Shown here: in pieces, positions 1 through 8,800 of the stretch
Layout of the letters: every line of letters begins with the position of its first letter
Position numbering within the stretch: the first letter of the stretch is position 1
NCBI GenBank assembly: GCA_012518765.1
Contig: JAAYRN010000080.1
Coordinates: 1 to 15,914, forward strand
Length of the DNA: 15,914 nt
Source: Bacteroidales bacterium
Lineage (GTDB): Bacteria; Bacteroidota; Bacteroidia; Bacteroidales; WCHB1-69
Direction: 5' to 3'
The notes under the pieces: model-generated
What the model saw: the letters and a program-made list of their open reading frames with translations, nothing else
The model's database searches: none
Told to the model about the DNA's origin: nothing
Program-made: the position numbers and the translations under genes

Positions 1-1
1 A

Positions 2-658
2 TTATCCAATCCAAACTATTGTAATACCAATATCGACCCAGGAACACCTAATGTTCTAAGTGCTTCCAATGGAACTCTTACCAACGGTAGTGGAAACGAC
101 AGCTACGCCAACAGCAATGCATGCTACTGGAGAATTGAACCCAAAAATGCAAGCGGAGTATGGGTAGATGTTACCGAATTTGCTCTTGAAAGAGGCGATG
201 AATTAAGTATTTATGCTCATGACCACAAATTTATTCAGGGAGTTAAATTTACCGACCGTATAGCCAGATATACTATTGACAACCCTCCAACAGGAATGGT
301 ATCGACAGATAAAGAAAAAATATACATAATGTTCCGCTCCGATAACGACCTTAACAATAAGGGATGGACGTTGAAATGGGGAACCGATGTAAGCATCAGC
401 GAACAAGTTTCGGGAATTTCATCCTTATCAATATATCCAAATCCAGCTAATGACTTCGTTACAATCGATTTTATTACAGAAGAAAATGTAAGCCATGTAA
501 ATGCAATCATTACGGACTATACCGGACGAAAAATAAATTCTTTTGACTTGAACCAATCTTCTCAGCGAGTGGATGTAAGCCAGCTTGCTAAGGGTATTTA
601 TGTTCTAACTTTAACTACCAACAAAGGAAAAATAAATAAAAAGTTTGTAGTTCAATAA
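2..658 (+). CDS. Secreted protein C-terminus: CUB-like domain plus T9SS type A sorting domain (5' truncated)
   Basis: The frame is open from position 2 to a TAA at 656-658, so 218 residues of the C-terminus are present and the start lies outside the window. The first ~125 residues resemble a CUB domain: an early Cys, then ACYWRIEP, FALERGDELSIYAH, an IMFRSDN strand and a final GWTLKW. The last ~80 residues are a T9SS type A sorting domain: it opens with LSIYPNPANDFVTIDF and ends with GIYVLTLTTNKGKINKKFVV. In Bacteroidota this domain directs proteins from the periplasm across the outer membrane and is usually cleaved at the surface. The catalytic or binding part is missing, so the function is unknown; CUB plus sorting domain is common in secreted peptidases and adhesins. 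No in-frame TGA is present. A hairpin terminator follows 22 bp after the stop. Confidence 0.85.
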   Translation, partial: LSNPNYCNTNIDPGTPNVLSASNGTLTNGSGNDSYANSNACYWRIEPKNASGVWVDVTEFALERGDELSIYAHDHKFIQGVKFTDRIARYTIDNPPTGMVSTDKEKIYIMFRSDNDLNNKGWTLKWGTDVSISEQVSGISSLSIYPNPANDFVTIDFITEENVSHVNAIITDYTGRKINSFDLNQSSQRVDVSQLAKGIYVLTLTTNKGKINKKFVVQ

Positions 659-680
659 CTTATATTTATTATAAAATAAC

Positions 681-713
681 AAAAGCAGGATGTTAATGTA
701 ACATTCTGCTTTT
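681..713. terminator. Hairpin terminator, probably bidirectional
   Basis: A 15-bp stem (681-695 with 699-713, containing one G-U wobble on the plus-strand transcript) closes a three-base ATG loop. The plus-strand transcript continues into TTTTATTTTG and the minus-strand side is also A/T-rich. It lies between the convergent ends of the CUB/T9SS gene (plus) and the tRNA-Met gene (minus), so it can end both transcripts. Confidence 0.85.
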
Positions 714-719
714 ATTTTG

Positions 720-793
720 TAGCGAGAACGAGAGTTGAACTCGTGACCTTCGGGTTATGAATCCGACGCTCTAACCACCTGAGCTACCTCGCC
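720..793 (-). tRNA. tRNA-Met (anticodon CAU)
   Basis: The minus strand folds into a 74-nt cloverleaf. The acceptor is GGCGAGG/TCTCGCT, with G-U wobbles at its first and last pairs. The D arm is GCTC/GAGC, the anticodon loop is TTCATAA (CAU at 757-759 on the plus strand), the T arm is ACGAG-TTCAACT-CTCGT, and the discriminator is A. The CCA end is not encoded (CAA follows). The top anticodon-stem pair (positions 31-39) is an A-C mismatch. The D arm and acceptor resemble elongator tRNA rather than bacterial initiator, so elongator Met is the best call. A lysidine-modified tRNA-Ile(CAU) cannot be excluded by eye. Confidence 0.93.
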
Positions 794-805
794 ATTTTTC
801 GAGTG

Positions 806-813
806 CAAAGTTA
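806..813 (-). promoter_or_regulatory. Bacteroidota-type -7 element for tRNA-Met
   Basis: The minus strand reads TAACTTTG, a full match to the Bacteroidota TAnnTTTG -7 consensus. It lies 13 bp upstream of the tRNA 5' end, which places transcription start a few bases before the mature tRNA. I see no convincing -33 TTTG element. Confidence 0.6.
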
Positions 814-906
814 TAATTTTTTCTTATACGTTTAATCTCATTTTGTAAAATTTATGCTATTTTTACGTAATTCAAATATTAATATTTACTGAAAGAGTAA
901 AACACT

Positions 907-2025
907 TTAAAACCCTAAAAACAAACCACTAAGTCCTATTACTAAAGCAATAATAATTTTAATAAATTTAATCCAAGTAAAATGTTTTCGCGATTCGGCT
1001 ATTAACAACAATCCGCTATGCCCTTCTTGAACAATTGAATTTGCCAATACAATACTAAAAGGAAGTATTCCATTGATAAACAGAAATATAAAAATCAAGT
1101 GAGGCCCTGATTGAGGGATAATTCCTATCAAAATAGCTAATAATAAAATAAATACTTTTCCTATAGAGTCGGATATAATACTTTCTAAATGAATATATTC
1201 TAATCCTATTTGAATAAACATTAAGATAAAAAATGTCCACAGAAAAATCTTCGCAAAATGTTTTTTTATAACATGATTCCATGCGTGTTCTACTACAAAA
1301 TGGATGTTTGCAACTAAAAGTAACACCAACGTAGTAAAGGATATGAATAAAAATAGAAAATTTTCCAAAGAAATGTGTCATAATAAACAGCTTTCGTTTT
1401 CGTCATGGCAACTATCCACATGTTCCACATGATGAGGTGTGAAATTTTCAAATACATGATGGTGATCGTGTTCAAAAACCTTAAAAACAATGGATGCAAT
1501 AAAAGCTATAATAAAACTTATTAGTATATATTTTTTCCAAAGCTGATTTTTATTTTCATGTATATCTTCATGAGAATGAGAGTAACACAGTTTATTATTA
1601 CATAGTGTTTGCTTGGCGAATGATGGGGCTTGTTTTTTAAAAAAAGGAATTGTTTCAACTATAAAACCAAAAAACAGTCCTAATCCAAAAAGTACGGAAG
1701 AAAGTAAGATTGCTTTTTGAGGCATAAATGAATATAAAAAGAAGGCTTCGTCGCCAAACGAAGTGATCAAGGTTGCTACTAAAGCCCCAAATCCTACCAC
1801 CTTGTGGGTAAATAAAGAAACCATCATAAATCCGCCTATACATCCGGGAATCAAACCTATAAAAGCAGCAAAAATAACTTGAAACCACTTTTTTTTCAAT
1901 AACTTACTGTCTCCTTTTGTTTTAATTTTAATTTGTAAATACTCAATTAAAATCATCAACATCATTACTAAAAATGATATCATGATTGATTGCATAAATA
2001 CGTCTGAAACAGTATGTAAAATCAT
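907..2025 (-). CDS. 10TM heavy-metal/manganese exporter (ArsP_2/DUF2899-like), interrupted by in-frame TGA
   Basis: This reads as one 372-codon gene whose codon 216 (1378-1380) is TGA. A standard-code caller would split it into 1378-2025 (215 aa) and 907-1368 (153 aa, TTG start), both in the same frame. The first half has about five membrane helices (residues ~9-30, 47-73, 76-100, 104-125, 165-183) and the motifs GLIPGCIGG and LITSFGDEAF. It ends in a His/Cys-rich loop (149-156 and 186-207, with HDHHH, HHVEHVDSCH and C213). The second half has about five more helices and the motifs IGIIPQSGPHLIF and SIVQEGHSGLLLIAES. Together they match the single-chain family of putative 10TM heavy-metal or manganese exporters, of about this length. 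Substrate is inferred from family and His-rich loop only. The start lies 6 bp after the recR stop, so it is the last gene of the greA operon. It is either a recoded gene, a leaky readthrough gene or a fresh pseudogene; the terminal stop is TAA. Confidence 0.8.
1378..1380 (-). other. In-frame TGA inside the 10TM exporter gene
   Basis: On the minus strand the codons read CTG-side residues S-C-L-L, then TGA CAC ATT TCT TTG GAA. Positions 1380 and 1368 are in the same frame, so there is no frameshift. The TGA follows the central His/Cys-rich loop and comes just before the next membrane helix. The following base is C, a context known from other bacteria to be leaky for UGA. Confidence 0.9.
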
Positions 2026-2031
2026 ATATTT

Positions 2032-2661
2032 CTATTTTTTTAAAACAGAAGTTTCAAAATCAATTCTACTCAACAAAGATCTTCCTAAGGTTATTTCGTC
2101 GGCATATTCTAACTCATCGCCTACGGACAAACCTCTTGCAATAGTGGTTATTAAGACCGAAGGTTTTATGCTTGATACATGTTTATAAATATAGTATGCT
2201 GTGGTATCTCCTTCTGTGGTGGTGGGTAAAGCTAAAATTATTTCTTTTATATCTTCATTTTTTATTTTATTAAACAAGGATTCTAAATGTAAGTCTTTGG
2301 GACCTACTCCATTTATAGGCGAAATTACTCCCCCCAATACATGATAAATACCTTTGAAAACCCTTGTATTTTCAACAGCCATTACATCTCTTATATCTTG
2401 CACTACACACAATAAAGCATTGTTTCTATGTAAATTAGAACATATTTCACATTTTTTTGCATCGGAAAGATTGTGGCAGCTTTCGCAAAAATATATCTGA
2501 TGACGCATGGTAGAAATTGCATCTACAAGTATATCAACATCTTCTTTGGGTTGATTCAGAATATGCAATGCCAATCGCAAAGCCGTTCGTTTACCTATTC
2601 CTGGTAATTTTGACAATTGATTGACTGTGTTTTCTAATAATTTTGACGAAAAGTCTTGCAT
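2032..2661 (-). CDS. recR: Recombination mediator protein RecR
   Basis: The 209-residue product is typical for RecR, which with RecO (and RecF) loads RecA onto SSB-coated single-stranded DNA during gap repair. Visible features in order: an N-terminal helix-hairpin-helix (LSKLPGIGKRTALRLALHIL, ~16-35), a four-cysteine zinc finger (C59, C62, C71, C74), a Toprim domain starting at LLCVVQDIRDVMAVE (~83-97), and the conserved C-terminal part with ALPTTTEGDTTAYY and ARGLSVGDELEYADE. The stop is TAG, the only non-TAA secure stop in the window. It sits 9 bp after the glycosyltransferase gene and 6 bp before the metal exporter, so it is co-transcribed with them. Confidence 0.97.
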   Translation of the reverse strand: MQDFSSKLLENTVNQLSKLPGIGKRTALRLALHILNQPKEDVDILVDAISTMRHQIYFCESCHNLSDAKKCEICSNLHRNNALLCVVQDIRDVMAVENTRVFKGIYHVLGGVISPINGVGPKDLHLESLFNKIKNEDIKEIILALPTTTEGDTTAYYIYKHVSSIKPSVLITTIARGLSVGDELEYADEITLGRSLLSRIDFETSVLKK

Positions 2662-2670
2662 ATTTTATGA

Positions 2671-3696
2671 TTAGTTGGTAAAATCTTGTTGATTTAAGTC
2701 GGTAAATTTTGTTTTCTTTAGTATAAAATACTGAAACACAATATTTTTCTTATACATCATTGTTGTATGCTTTTGTTGTACAGTTTGTTTGCGTTTACGG
2801 CGATTGTGAGAATAATTTGCCCAGAATGAGCCATAGGCTTTAATTACAGCCAATGTATCGTTGATTCCGCTATCTATCAAAAAGCGAGCACCAGCTATTA
2901 TATCAAAAATAAACCGAAAACAAAACACTGAAAATAAGCGATTTGATGGTAAATTTTTATACAGCATCACCAAGTTGTTTCTAAAATTATAATAAGTTTT
3001 TTTGGGTGAACCCGTGGCTAAGGTTCCTCCTCCGTAGTGATAAACTACAGAATCAGCGTAATACATCACTTTATGCCCTTGGTTTTTCACTCTCCAACAG
3101 AAGTCAATTTCTTCCATGTGGGTAAAAAAATCATCGTCTAATCCTCCTAAGGAATGATATATATGAGAGCGTACAAACATACAAGCACCTGTAGCCCAAA
3201 ATATTTCACGGTTATCATTGTATTGTCCTGTATCTTTTTCCATAGTCGAAAAAAGTCGTCCTTGACAAAACGGATACCCATTTTTATCTATAAATCCGCC
3301 GGCTGCTCCTGCGTATTCAAATTCATCTTTTTGTAAAAGAGCCAATAATTTGGGTTGGCATACAGCCACGTCTTTGTGTTTATCCATAAATTCAATTACT
3401 CCCTCATCCCAATTAGGAGTAACTTCAATATCGGAATTTAACAGGCAGTAGTATTCTGCTTGAATATGCTTCAATCCCTCGTTGTATCCCTTTGCAAATC
3501 CATAATTATCAGCATTTAACACTATATGGACTGAGGGAAAATTTTCTTTTAAAAAAGAGACTGAATCATCTATTGAGGCATTATCTATTACGTATATTTT
3601 TGTATTTTTAGAAGTGTATTCAACAATAGAAGGCATGTATTGTTTTAAAAACTTTATACCATTCCAATTTAAAACAACTACTGCTAATTTAACCAT
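2671..3696 (-). CDS. Family 2 glycosyltransferase
   Basis: The 341-residue protein has a GT-A fold signature: N-terminal VVVLNWNG, nucleotide-binding VIDNASIDDS (~36-45), NYGFAKGYNEG (~64-74), the metal-binding NSD motif in LLNSDIEV (~85-92), and the late motif FFTHMEEIDFCWR (~190-202). The layout resembles rhamnosyltransferase-type GT2 enzymes that transfer a sugar from an NDP donor during surface polysaccharide synthesis. The donor and acceptor cannot be read from the sequence. The C-terminal ~90 residues (from ~250) hold hydrophobic stretches followed by a basic tail, suggesting a peripheral attachment to the inner membrane. It starts 15 bp after the HIT gene and ends 9 bp before recR. No other polysaccharide genes lie nearby. 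Confidence 0.92.
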   Translation of the reverse strand: MVKLAVVVLNWNGIKFLKQYMPSIVEYTSKNTKIYVIDNASIDDSVSFLKENFPSVHIVLNADNYGFAKGYNEGLKHIQAEYYCLLNSDIEVTPNWDEGVIEFMDKHKDVAVCQPKLLALLQKDEFEYAGAAGGFIDKNGYPFCQGRLFSTMEKDTGQYNDNREIFWATGACMFVRSHIYHSLGGLDDDFFTHMEEIDFCWRVKNQGHKVMYYADSVVYHYGGGTLATGSPKKTYYNFRNNLVMLYKNLPSNRLFSVFCFRFIFDIIAGARFLIDSGINDTLAVIKAYGSFWANYSHNRRKRKQTVQQKHTTMMYKKNIVFQYFILKKTKFTDLNQQDFTN

Positions 3697-3711
3697 GAGT
3701 GAAATTATATA

Positions 3712-4104
3712 TTAAAATTCCACAGAAATCAAGGAGGCTATTTCTTGAAATCTTTGTGGAGAAAGTTTTAATTTTTCTTTCTTAAAATCAATATCATATA
3801 CATCATTTATTGGGACTAAATGTATATGTGCATGTGGTACTTCTAATCCCACTACAGCCACACCTATTCTTTGGCAGGGAATTATTTTTTTGATAGCCAA
3901 TGCTACTTTTTTAGCAAATACCATCATATCAGCTAAATCTTCATCGTTTAAATCGAATATATAATCTATTGGTTTTTTGGGTATTACTAATGTGTGTCCT
4001 TCTGCCAATGGATTTATGTCTAAAAAAGCAAAAAAACGATTGTCTTCTGCTATTTTATAACAAGGTATTTCTCCTTTAATTATTTTGGTAAAAATAGTTT
4101 CCAT
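3712..4104 (-). CDS. HIT family nucleotide hydrolase/transferase
   Basis: The 130-residue protein is a standard-length HIT (histidine triad) protein of the HINT/PKCI branch. It opens with TIFTKIIKGEIPCYKIAED, contains LAEGHTLVIPKKP (~33-45), and carries the triad VPHAHIHLVP with H91, H93 and H95; the middle or last His acts as nucleophile in the family. HINT proteins hydrolyse purine nucleoside phosphoramidates and aminoacyl-adenylates in the cytoplasm. The gene begins 5 bp after the greA stop. A greA-HIT pair is familiar in Bacteroidota, which supports the orthology. The exact cellular substrate is unknown. Confidence 0.95.
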   Translation of the reverse strand: METIFTKIIKGEIPCYKIAEDNRFFAFLDINPLAEGHTLVIPKKPIDYIFDLNDEDLADMMVFAKKVALAIKKIIPCQRIGVAVVGLEVPHAHIHLVPINDVYDIDFKKEKLKLSPQRFQEIASLISVEF

Positions 4105-4109
4105 AAGTT

Positions 4110-4583
4110 TTATTGTCGAGAAATTTCTAATATTTCGAATGTTATTTTCCCTGCTGGCACATCAACTTCCACCACATCACCTACTTGTTTTCCTAACAAC
4201 CCTTTGGCTATGGGTGAAGTAACAGATATTTTCATAGCTTTGACATCTGATTCAGTTTCTGGTACTATCGTATAGGTTACTTCTTTATTTATTCCTTTGT
4301 TTTTAACCTTTACAGAAGAGAACAACAAAACCTTAGAAATATCTACTTTTGTTTCGTCTAATATACGAGCATTGTATACTAATTCTTGAAGTTTTGTTAT
4401 TTTTAATTCTAACAATCCTTGTTGTTCTTTTGCTGCTTCGTACTCTACATTTTCAGATAAGTCTCCTTTATCTCTTGCTTCTGCTATTTGTTGAGATATT
4501 TTTTTACGTTCTACATACATTAATTGATCTAATTCATCTTTTAATGCTTGTAATCCTTCTTCTGTATAATATTTTATCTCCAT
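4110..4583 (-). CDS. greA: Transcription elongation factor GreA
   Basis: The 157-residue protein has the usual GreA length and plan. An N-terminal coiled-coil hairpin (~1-75) carries the tip motif GDLSENVEYEAAKEQQ with the two acidic residues D41 and E44 that enter the RNA polymerase secondary channel and hold the catalytic Mg2+. A C-terminal FKBP-like domain follows, with SPIAKGLLGKQVGDVVEVDVP. GreA stimulates transcript cleavage by backtracked polymerase. It is the first gene of a five-gene minus-strand operon; the upstream neighbour on the same strand ends at 4683 with a hairpin between. I found no clear TAnnTTTG promoter in the 99-bp gap. Confidence 0.97.
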   Translation of the reverse strand: MEIKYYTEEGLQALKDELDQLMYVERKKISQQIAEARDKGDLSENVEYEAAKEQQGLLELKITKLQELVYNARILDETKVDISKVLLFSSVKVKNKGINKEVTYTIVPETESDVKAMKISVTSPIAKGLLGKQVGDVVEVDVPAGKITFEILEISRQ

Positions 4584-4601
4584 TTTCTTAGATAATTAAA
4601 C

Positions 4602-4629
4602 AATAGAGATGCTCTATGGCATCTCTATT
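4602..4629 (-). terminator. Hairpin terminator of the receptor/T9SS/PorV operon
   Basis: A perfect 11-bp inverted repeat (4602-4612 with 4619-4629; arm AATAGAGATGC) closes a six-base loop. It lies 54 bp after the stop of the PorV-like gene and 18 bp before the start of greA. The minus-side U-tract is weak (GTTTAATTA), so part of the transcription may continue into greA. Confidence 0.75.
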
Positions 4630-4682
4630 TTAAGTTTATAAATTTAATGTAAGTTATATTTCCTAAAAAAAGGCTTTTATTT

Positions 4683-5813
4683 TTATAGTATTATTCTTGC
4701 TCCAATTGAATGGCTTCCTAACCATTTCTCGGTAAATCGATATGCATAATCAATGGCTACTCTCGATTTTGTGTTTTTCCCTAAGGGAATAAGAACAGAT
4801 GTTCCACACGAAGGTCCCATGTATACGCTGGTATTATTAGTCCACATTCCGGGTTCAATTGTATATCCACCTCTTAATTGGAAATAATTCATTAAACTGT
4901 ACTCTATTCCAACTATAAATTGGTCTTTTGAATACGCATTTGAAACAAAAGCTCCTGCTAATGTTATGCGATGACTTGAATTTTCTCTTGTTACATACTC
5001 GTTAGAAATATTTGTTTCGGAAGCTGATTTCGACTTATTTCCAAACAAGAAATCGTAGGAAAGACCCAATGACAATAAAGCCGGCATTTCATAAGATTGC
5101 GAGCGGTTTGAAAATGTTTGGAGTAGATTAGAGTTTTCAGCATATCCTCTAAAATCTAAACCATCACCTTTGTACGACATGGGCAATCCTATATTTTTCA
5201 ATGCCACTCCGATTTGAAACTGATCATGTCTTCCTGCAACATATTGTATTCCTGCATCAATTGCAAAACCTGTTGCTGTAATTTCTGAAGTAGTTTCGCT
5301 AATTAGCTTCACGGTAGCTCCTGCATGGATAGCATCGGAAAATGATTTAGCATAGGATAAGGCTAAATTCATAATCATAGGGCTAAAATACCCTATTCCT
5401 CCCTCTGGATTGTCTACTGTGGTTATCATTATATCGCCAAGGTTTAATATCATAGCAGAAATACCTAAATTACCTCTGTGGTCTCCGCTTCTATTTTCTC
5501 CCAGCGATTGTACTATTCCAAAAGCATTAACAGTGGTAGACGAACCATAACAATACAATGTGTTTGTGTATGCTATTTCAGTTTTACGAGTAAAAGCCAT
5601 TCCTGCAACATTTGAAAAAGTAGCTTCTATTCCTTTGGTAGAAGATATTCCAACAGTTCCCCAACCATTGCTTGCTCCCCAAGGACTAATCAAAAGATGT
5701 TGAGCTGCTGCCTGTCCTGATCTATCCTTGTTTCCAGCAAAACTTAGATGTATAGTAAATACCAACATTGTCAGTATCGATACCGTCCGTAATGTTTTAT
5801 ATATACTTTTCAT
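4683..5813 (-). CDS. PorV/PorQ-family outer-membrane protein
   Basis: The protein is a FadL-like beta-barrel of the PorV/PorQ group. After a signal peptide (MKSIYKTLRTVSILTMLVF onward, cut near SFA-GNK), the mature start RSGQAAAQHLLISPWGASNG followed by ATFSNVAGMAF matches the family's N-terminal block. The rest is alternating amphipathic strands ending in an aromatic-rich strand (HSIGARIIL). I chose the ATG at 5811-5813 (376 aa) because it gives a normal signal peptide. An upstream in-frame ATG at 5835-5837 would add eight residues and leave 13 bp after the previous stop. PorV is known in T9SS to carry substrates from the translocon to the attachment complex. As a paralogue placed directly after a giant T9SS substrate, this one may be a dedicated carrier or surface anchor; that is inference. 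Confidence 0.85.
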   Translation of the reverse strand: MKSIYKTLRTVSILTMLVFTIHLSFAGNKDRSGQAAAQHLLISPWGASNGWGTVGISSTKGIEATFSNVAGMAFTRKTEIAYTNTLYCYGSSTTVNAFGIVQSLGENRSGDHRGNLGISAMILNLGDIMITTVDNPEGGIGYFSPMIMNLALSYAKSFSDAIHAGATVKLISETTSEITATGFAIDAGIQYVAGRHDQFQIGVALKNIGLPMSYKGDGLDFRGYAENSNLLQTFSNRSQSYEMPALLSLGLSYDFLFGNKSKSASETNISNEYVTRENSSHRITLAGAFVSNAYSKDQFIVGIEYSLMNYFQLRGGYTIEPGMWTNNTSVYMGPSCGTSVLIPLGKNTKSRVAIDYAYRFTEKWLGSHSIGARIIL

Positions 5814-5850
5814 ATTATTTATTTTATTTTGTAACATAATATTTAACTAA

Positions 5851-8800
5851 TTAAAACGCATTAACATCAGTAGGACGTTGTATACCAAACCATTTCAAGG
5901 TTTTAGTTAATTTGGTTTGATTGTCCGTAATGTGAACTAAATAAACACCTCCTGCTATAGGAATACCTACATCATTTTTCAAATCCCACTCTACGTAAGT
6001 GTCTAAATTGTCTTTATTAAATGTACGTATTAAAATACCATTGAGTGTATAAATTTTTATTGTACAAGTTCTGGGTAGATTGATAAATTTAACACGAGTA
6101 TCTAATTGATCTTTTTCGTAAGAAGAACGTGCATAGTACGGATTCGGTACAACATTAACATTATCCATAGCTACCTTAGCAGTATCCACTACGTTTCTCA
6201 AAGTTTCAATTGATTTTGTTGAGAATTTATACCATGGTAAGTTATCATTAGCCGGATTATCAACTCCTTGTCCTGTTGTGGATGACCACTTTTGGTAAGG
6301 ACGAGATACTCTCAGTTTGATAGTAACATCATTATCCAACCAGTCAACTGTTGGATTGTGAATAGGAATAGATGTCCACATAATGTTTTTATATACAACA
6401 GCTTTATCTCTAATTCTCAAGGTGGAATTAGTTTGTTTCTCGGATTGGGTAAGTAAATCATAAGCCCATTTTCCTTCATCATAAGCGGGTGATGTAAAAT
6501 CTGGACCTGCAATAACTGCTTTTTCCTTATTAGCAGTATATATATCTTGGTGTCCAAAAACATATACATAATGTTTTCCTCCGAATACAAATTTTCCAGA
6601 TATATCCCTAACGGTGCTTGTTGGATTAAATATCATATCGGAACCATTTTCCTTGCTTAACCAAGAATCTTCGGCATACATCATGTTTAGTCGTTCTCCT
6701 GTTTCCACACAAATAGCATATCCTGGGAACCAACCCATTCCTTGTGTGGATACCAAAGATGCTTCTGCGTTGTTACATTTTGGCGACCCGTAAGGGATTC
6801 CATTTTTATCAATAGAAGGCGAGCGTCTGATATAATGACGCACAGCATTACCTACTGTTAACACCTCATCACCACAACTTTCAACAACAGGGCATCTTGT
6901 CCATTTGGTTTTATCTGGTGTTAATACAATATCAACACTGTATAAATGTGTCATACTTACTACGTGTTGGGCTTCTCCTATACGTAAATTATTAGCTTCC
7001 TCTAATGGAACATAGGCTAAATCTTCTATCTTTTCAAAGCCAAATTGAGGACCATCATCATAAGGCGATGCTAAGGGATAAGGAGCCCATGTACCACCTA
7101 TCATTTTTTCAAATTGTTCTTCTCCATCGTACCAACAATAAATTCCATTGGACACCGATGCATCTGGCTTAAGTCTTTCGTCTCCTCTTCCGATAGGAGT
7201 ATAATAATCCTCTAAGCGAGCATTGGAATGATCCCATGAGTAGCCATCTACATTACGCATAAAGTAATCTCCATCTTTTGTTTTTCCAGAACGTATCCAA
7301 TTGTACGGCGTTCCACCATCTATATCTGGAACTCCTGTTAACCATTGTCTTGTACTATCTTTAAAGGTCATAGTAGAACTTAAATGCGACACAGTAGATA
7401 GCAATCGATAATTGGCTTCGGAATCTAACAAAAAGTCTTCATCTAAAGATTCGTATTTTCTATTAGTTATATTTATTGACAATCCTAAATCCAACAACAA
7501 TTGTTCATTGTTTACACTGATAGGTGTTTCTGAAAAAATAGTATCTTCTATGTTTTGATCATTGGTATATATCAACATCCAACGAGTACTATCTGTTACA
7601 ACACTATCTCCATCGGGATTATAAAATTTCAATACGTAGTCATAACCTTTAACTTGTAATGGATCTATTACTTTTACACTTATGGGGCCTCTGTTAATTT
7701 CAAATTGTAAAGAATCTGCTCTTCCTTTTTCAAGGATTTCTTCCAATGTTTCTTTTTTCAATTCTAATACATTTCCTCCATTTCCTTGTCCTTCAAACTG
7801 AGTAATGGCAGGTTGTGTTCCATAAGAAGCCTGTACTACCGTTCCATCTTCCTCAATTTTATTTTTGTGAGGAATAACAGTATAAACTCTAATGTTTTTA
7901 TTCCCCGGTAGATATGGTGATTTTTGTCCAAATAAACCGTCTGGGTCGTCTGCACTTGTAGTGTATTGGGCATACTCATTATGAGCATAAGCTATGGCTA
8001 AATAATGGTATTTTTTATAGTTAACTAATTTATTTCCATTATTAAACTGATCTCCTGTTATAATAAAAGAGTGTTTTATGCCTGCGTCGGCTCCATCGAC
8101 CTTTTCGACAGGGACTTCGGTTCCAACTGTGGCATTATACTCGTAGTTTATAATTTGAGACACTCCATTTTTTATATCACATTGATACACTAATACCGCT
8201 TTTGTAATATCATTTACCTGATCGGCTGTTACTGTTTCATCGGCTAATTGAAATATTTGGTATCCCTCAAATCGATAGTATCTATCGTAATACATTGTAT
8301 CATCAGTAACCTTAGCTACTGTGAGATACATAACTGTATCGCGATAATCTACTGTAAATACCGAAGAATCTAAAGGATCGGTATAAATAGTATCGCGTAC
8401 TATGGTTGTAATGGTATCTATTTCTGTATCAACCAATTGTTTTACTCTAAATGCTGGTATTGAATAATCTAATTCTTTATAATCTTCAGGCATTTCATTG
8501 TAATTGCTGGAACCTTGTCTGTTGGTAATGTAACAAATAAGTTGTTGATCCATTTCTCTAAATACCAAATCGGGAGCGTCGGGTCCGTCAATTACTTTAA
8601 AACAACTTTCAAATAAAGTTTGACATTTATCGTCAACTATTTTCAGTAATTCAACCGATGCCCAGGGAGAGCCCATTGCTCTTGCCCATGGAATACCCAC
8701 AGTAATGTAATTGATAGCTCCTTTTTTCAAGGTAAAAGGTCCTGCCGATTGCATAAACCTTCTATCTTCGGGAGTATTTACGTCTTTATCCATCCAGTTT

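Noticed and set aside
874..887. A/T palindrome AATATTAATATT as a terminator of the greA operon
   Set aside because: It is short and entirely A/T, so too weak for a terminator, and the base-pairing is expected by chance in this A/T-rich gap.
1340..1380. Selenocysteine decoding at the exporter TGA (codon 216)
   Set aside because: I see no convincing bacterial SECIS-like hairpin in the ~40 nt after the TGA. The site is not a known redox position of the family, and a second TGA in an unrelated surface protein makes Sec unlikely.
4349..4591. Leucine-rich 80-residue plus-strand open frame opposite greA
   Set aside because: It is the antisense shadow of the greA coiled coil. greA is certain, and the frame has no homology that I recognise.
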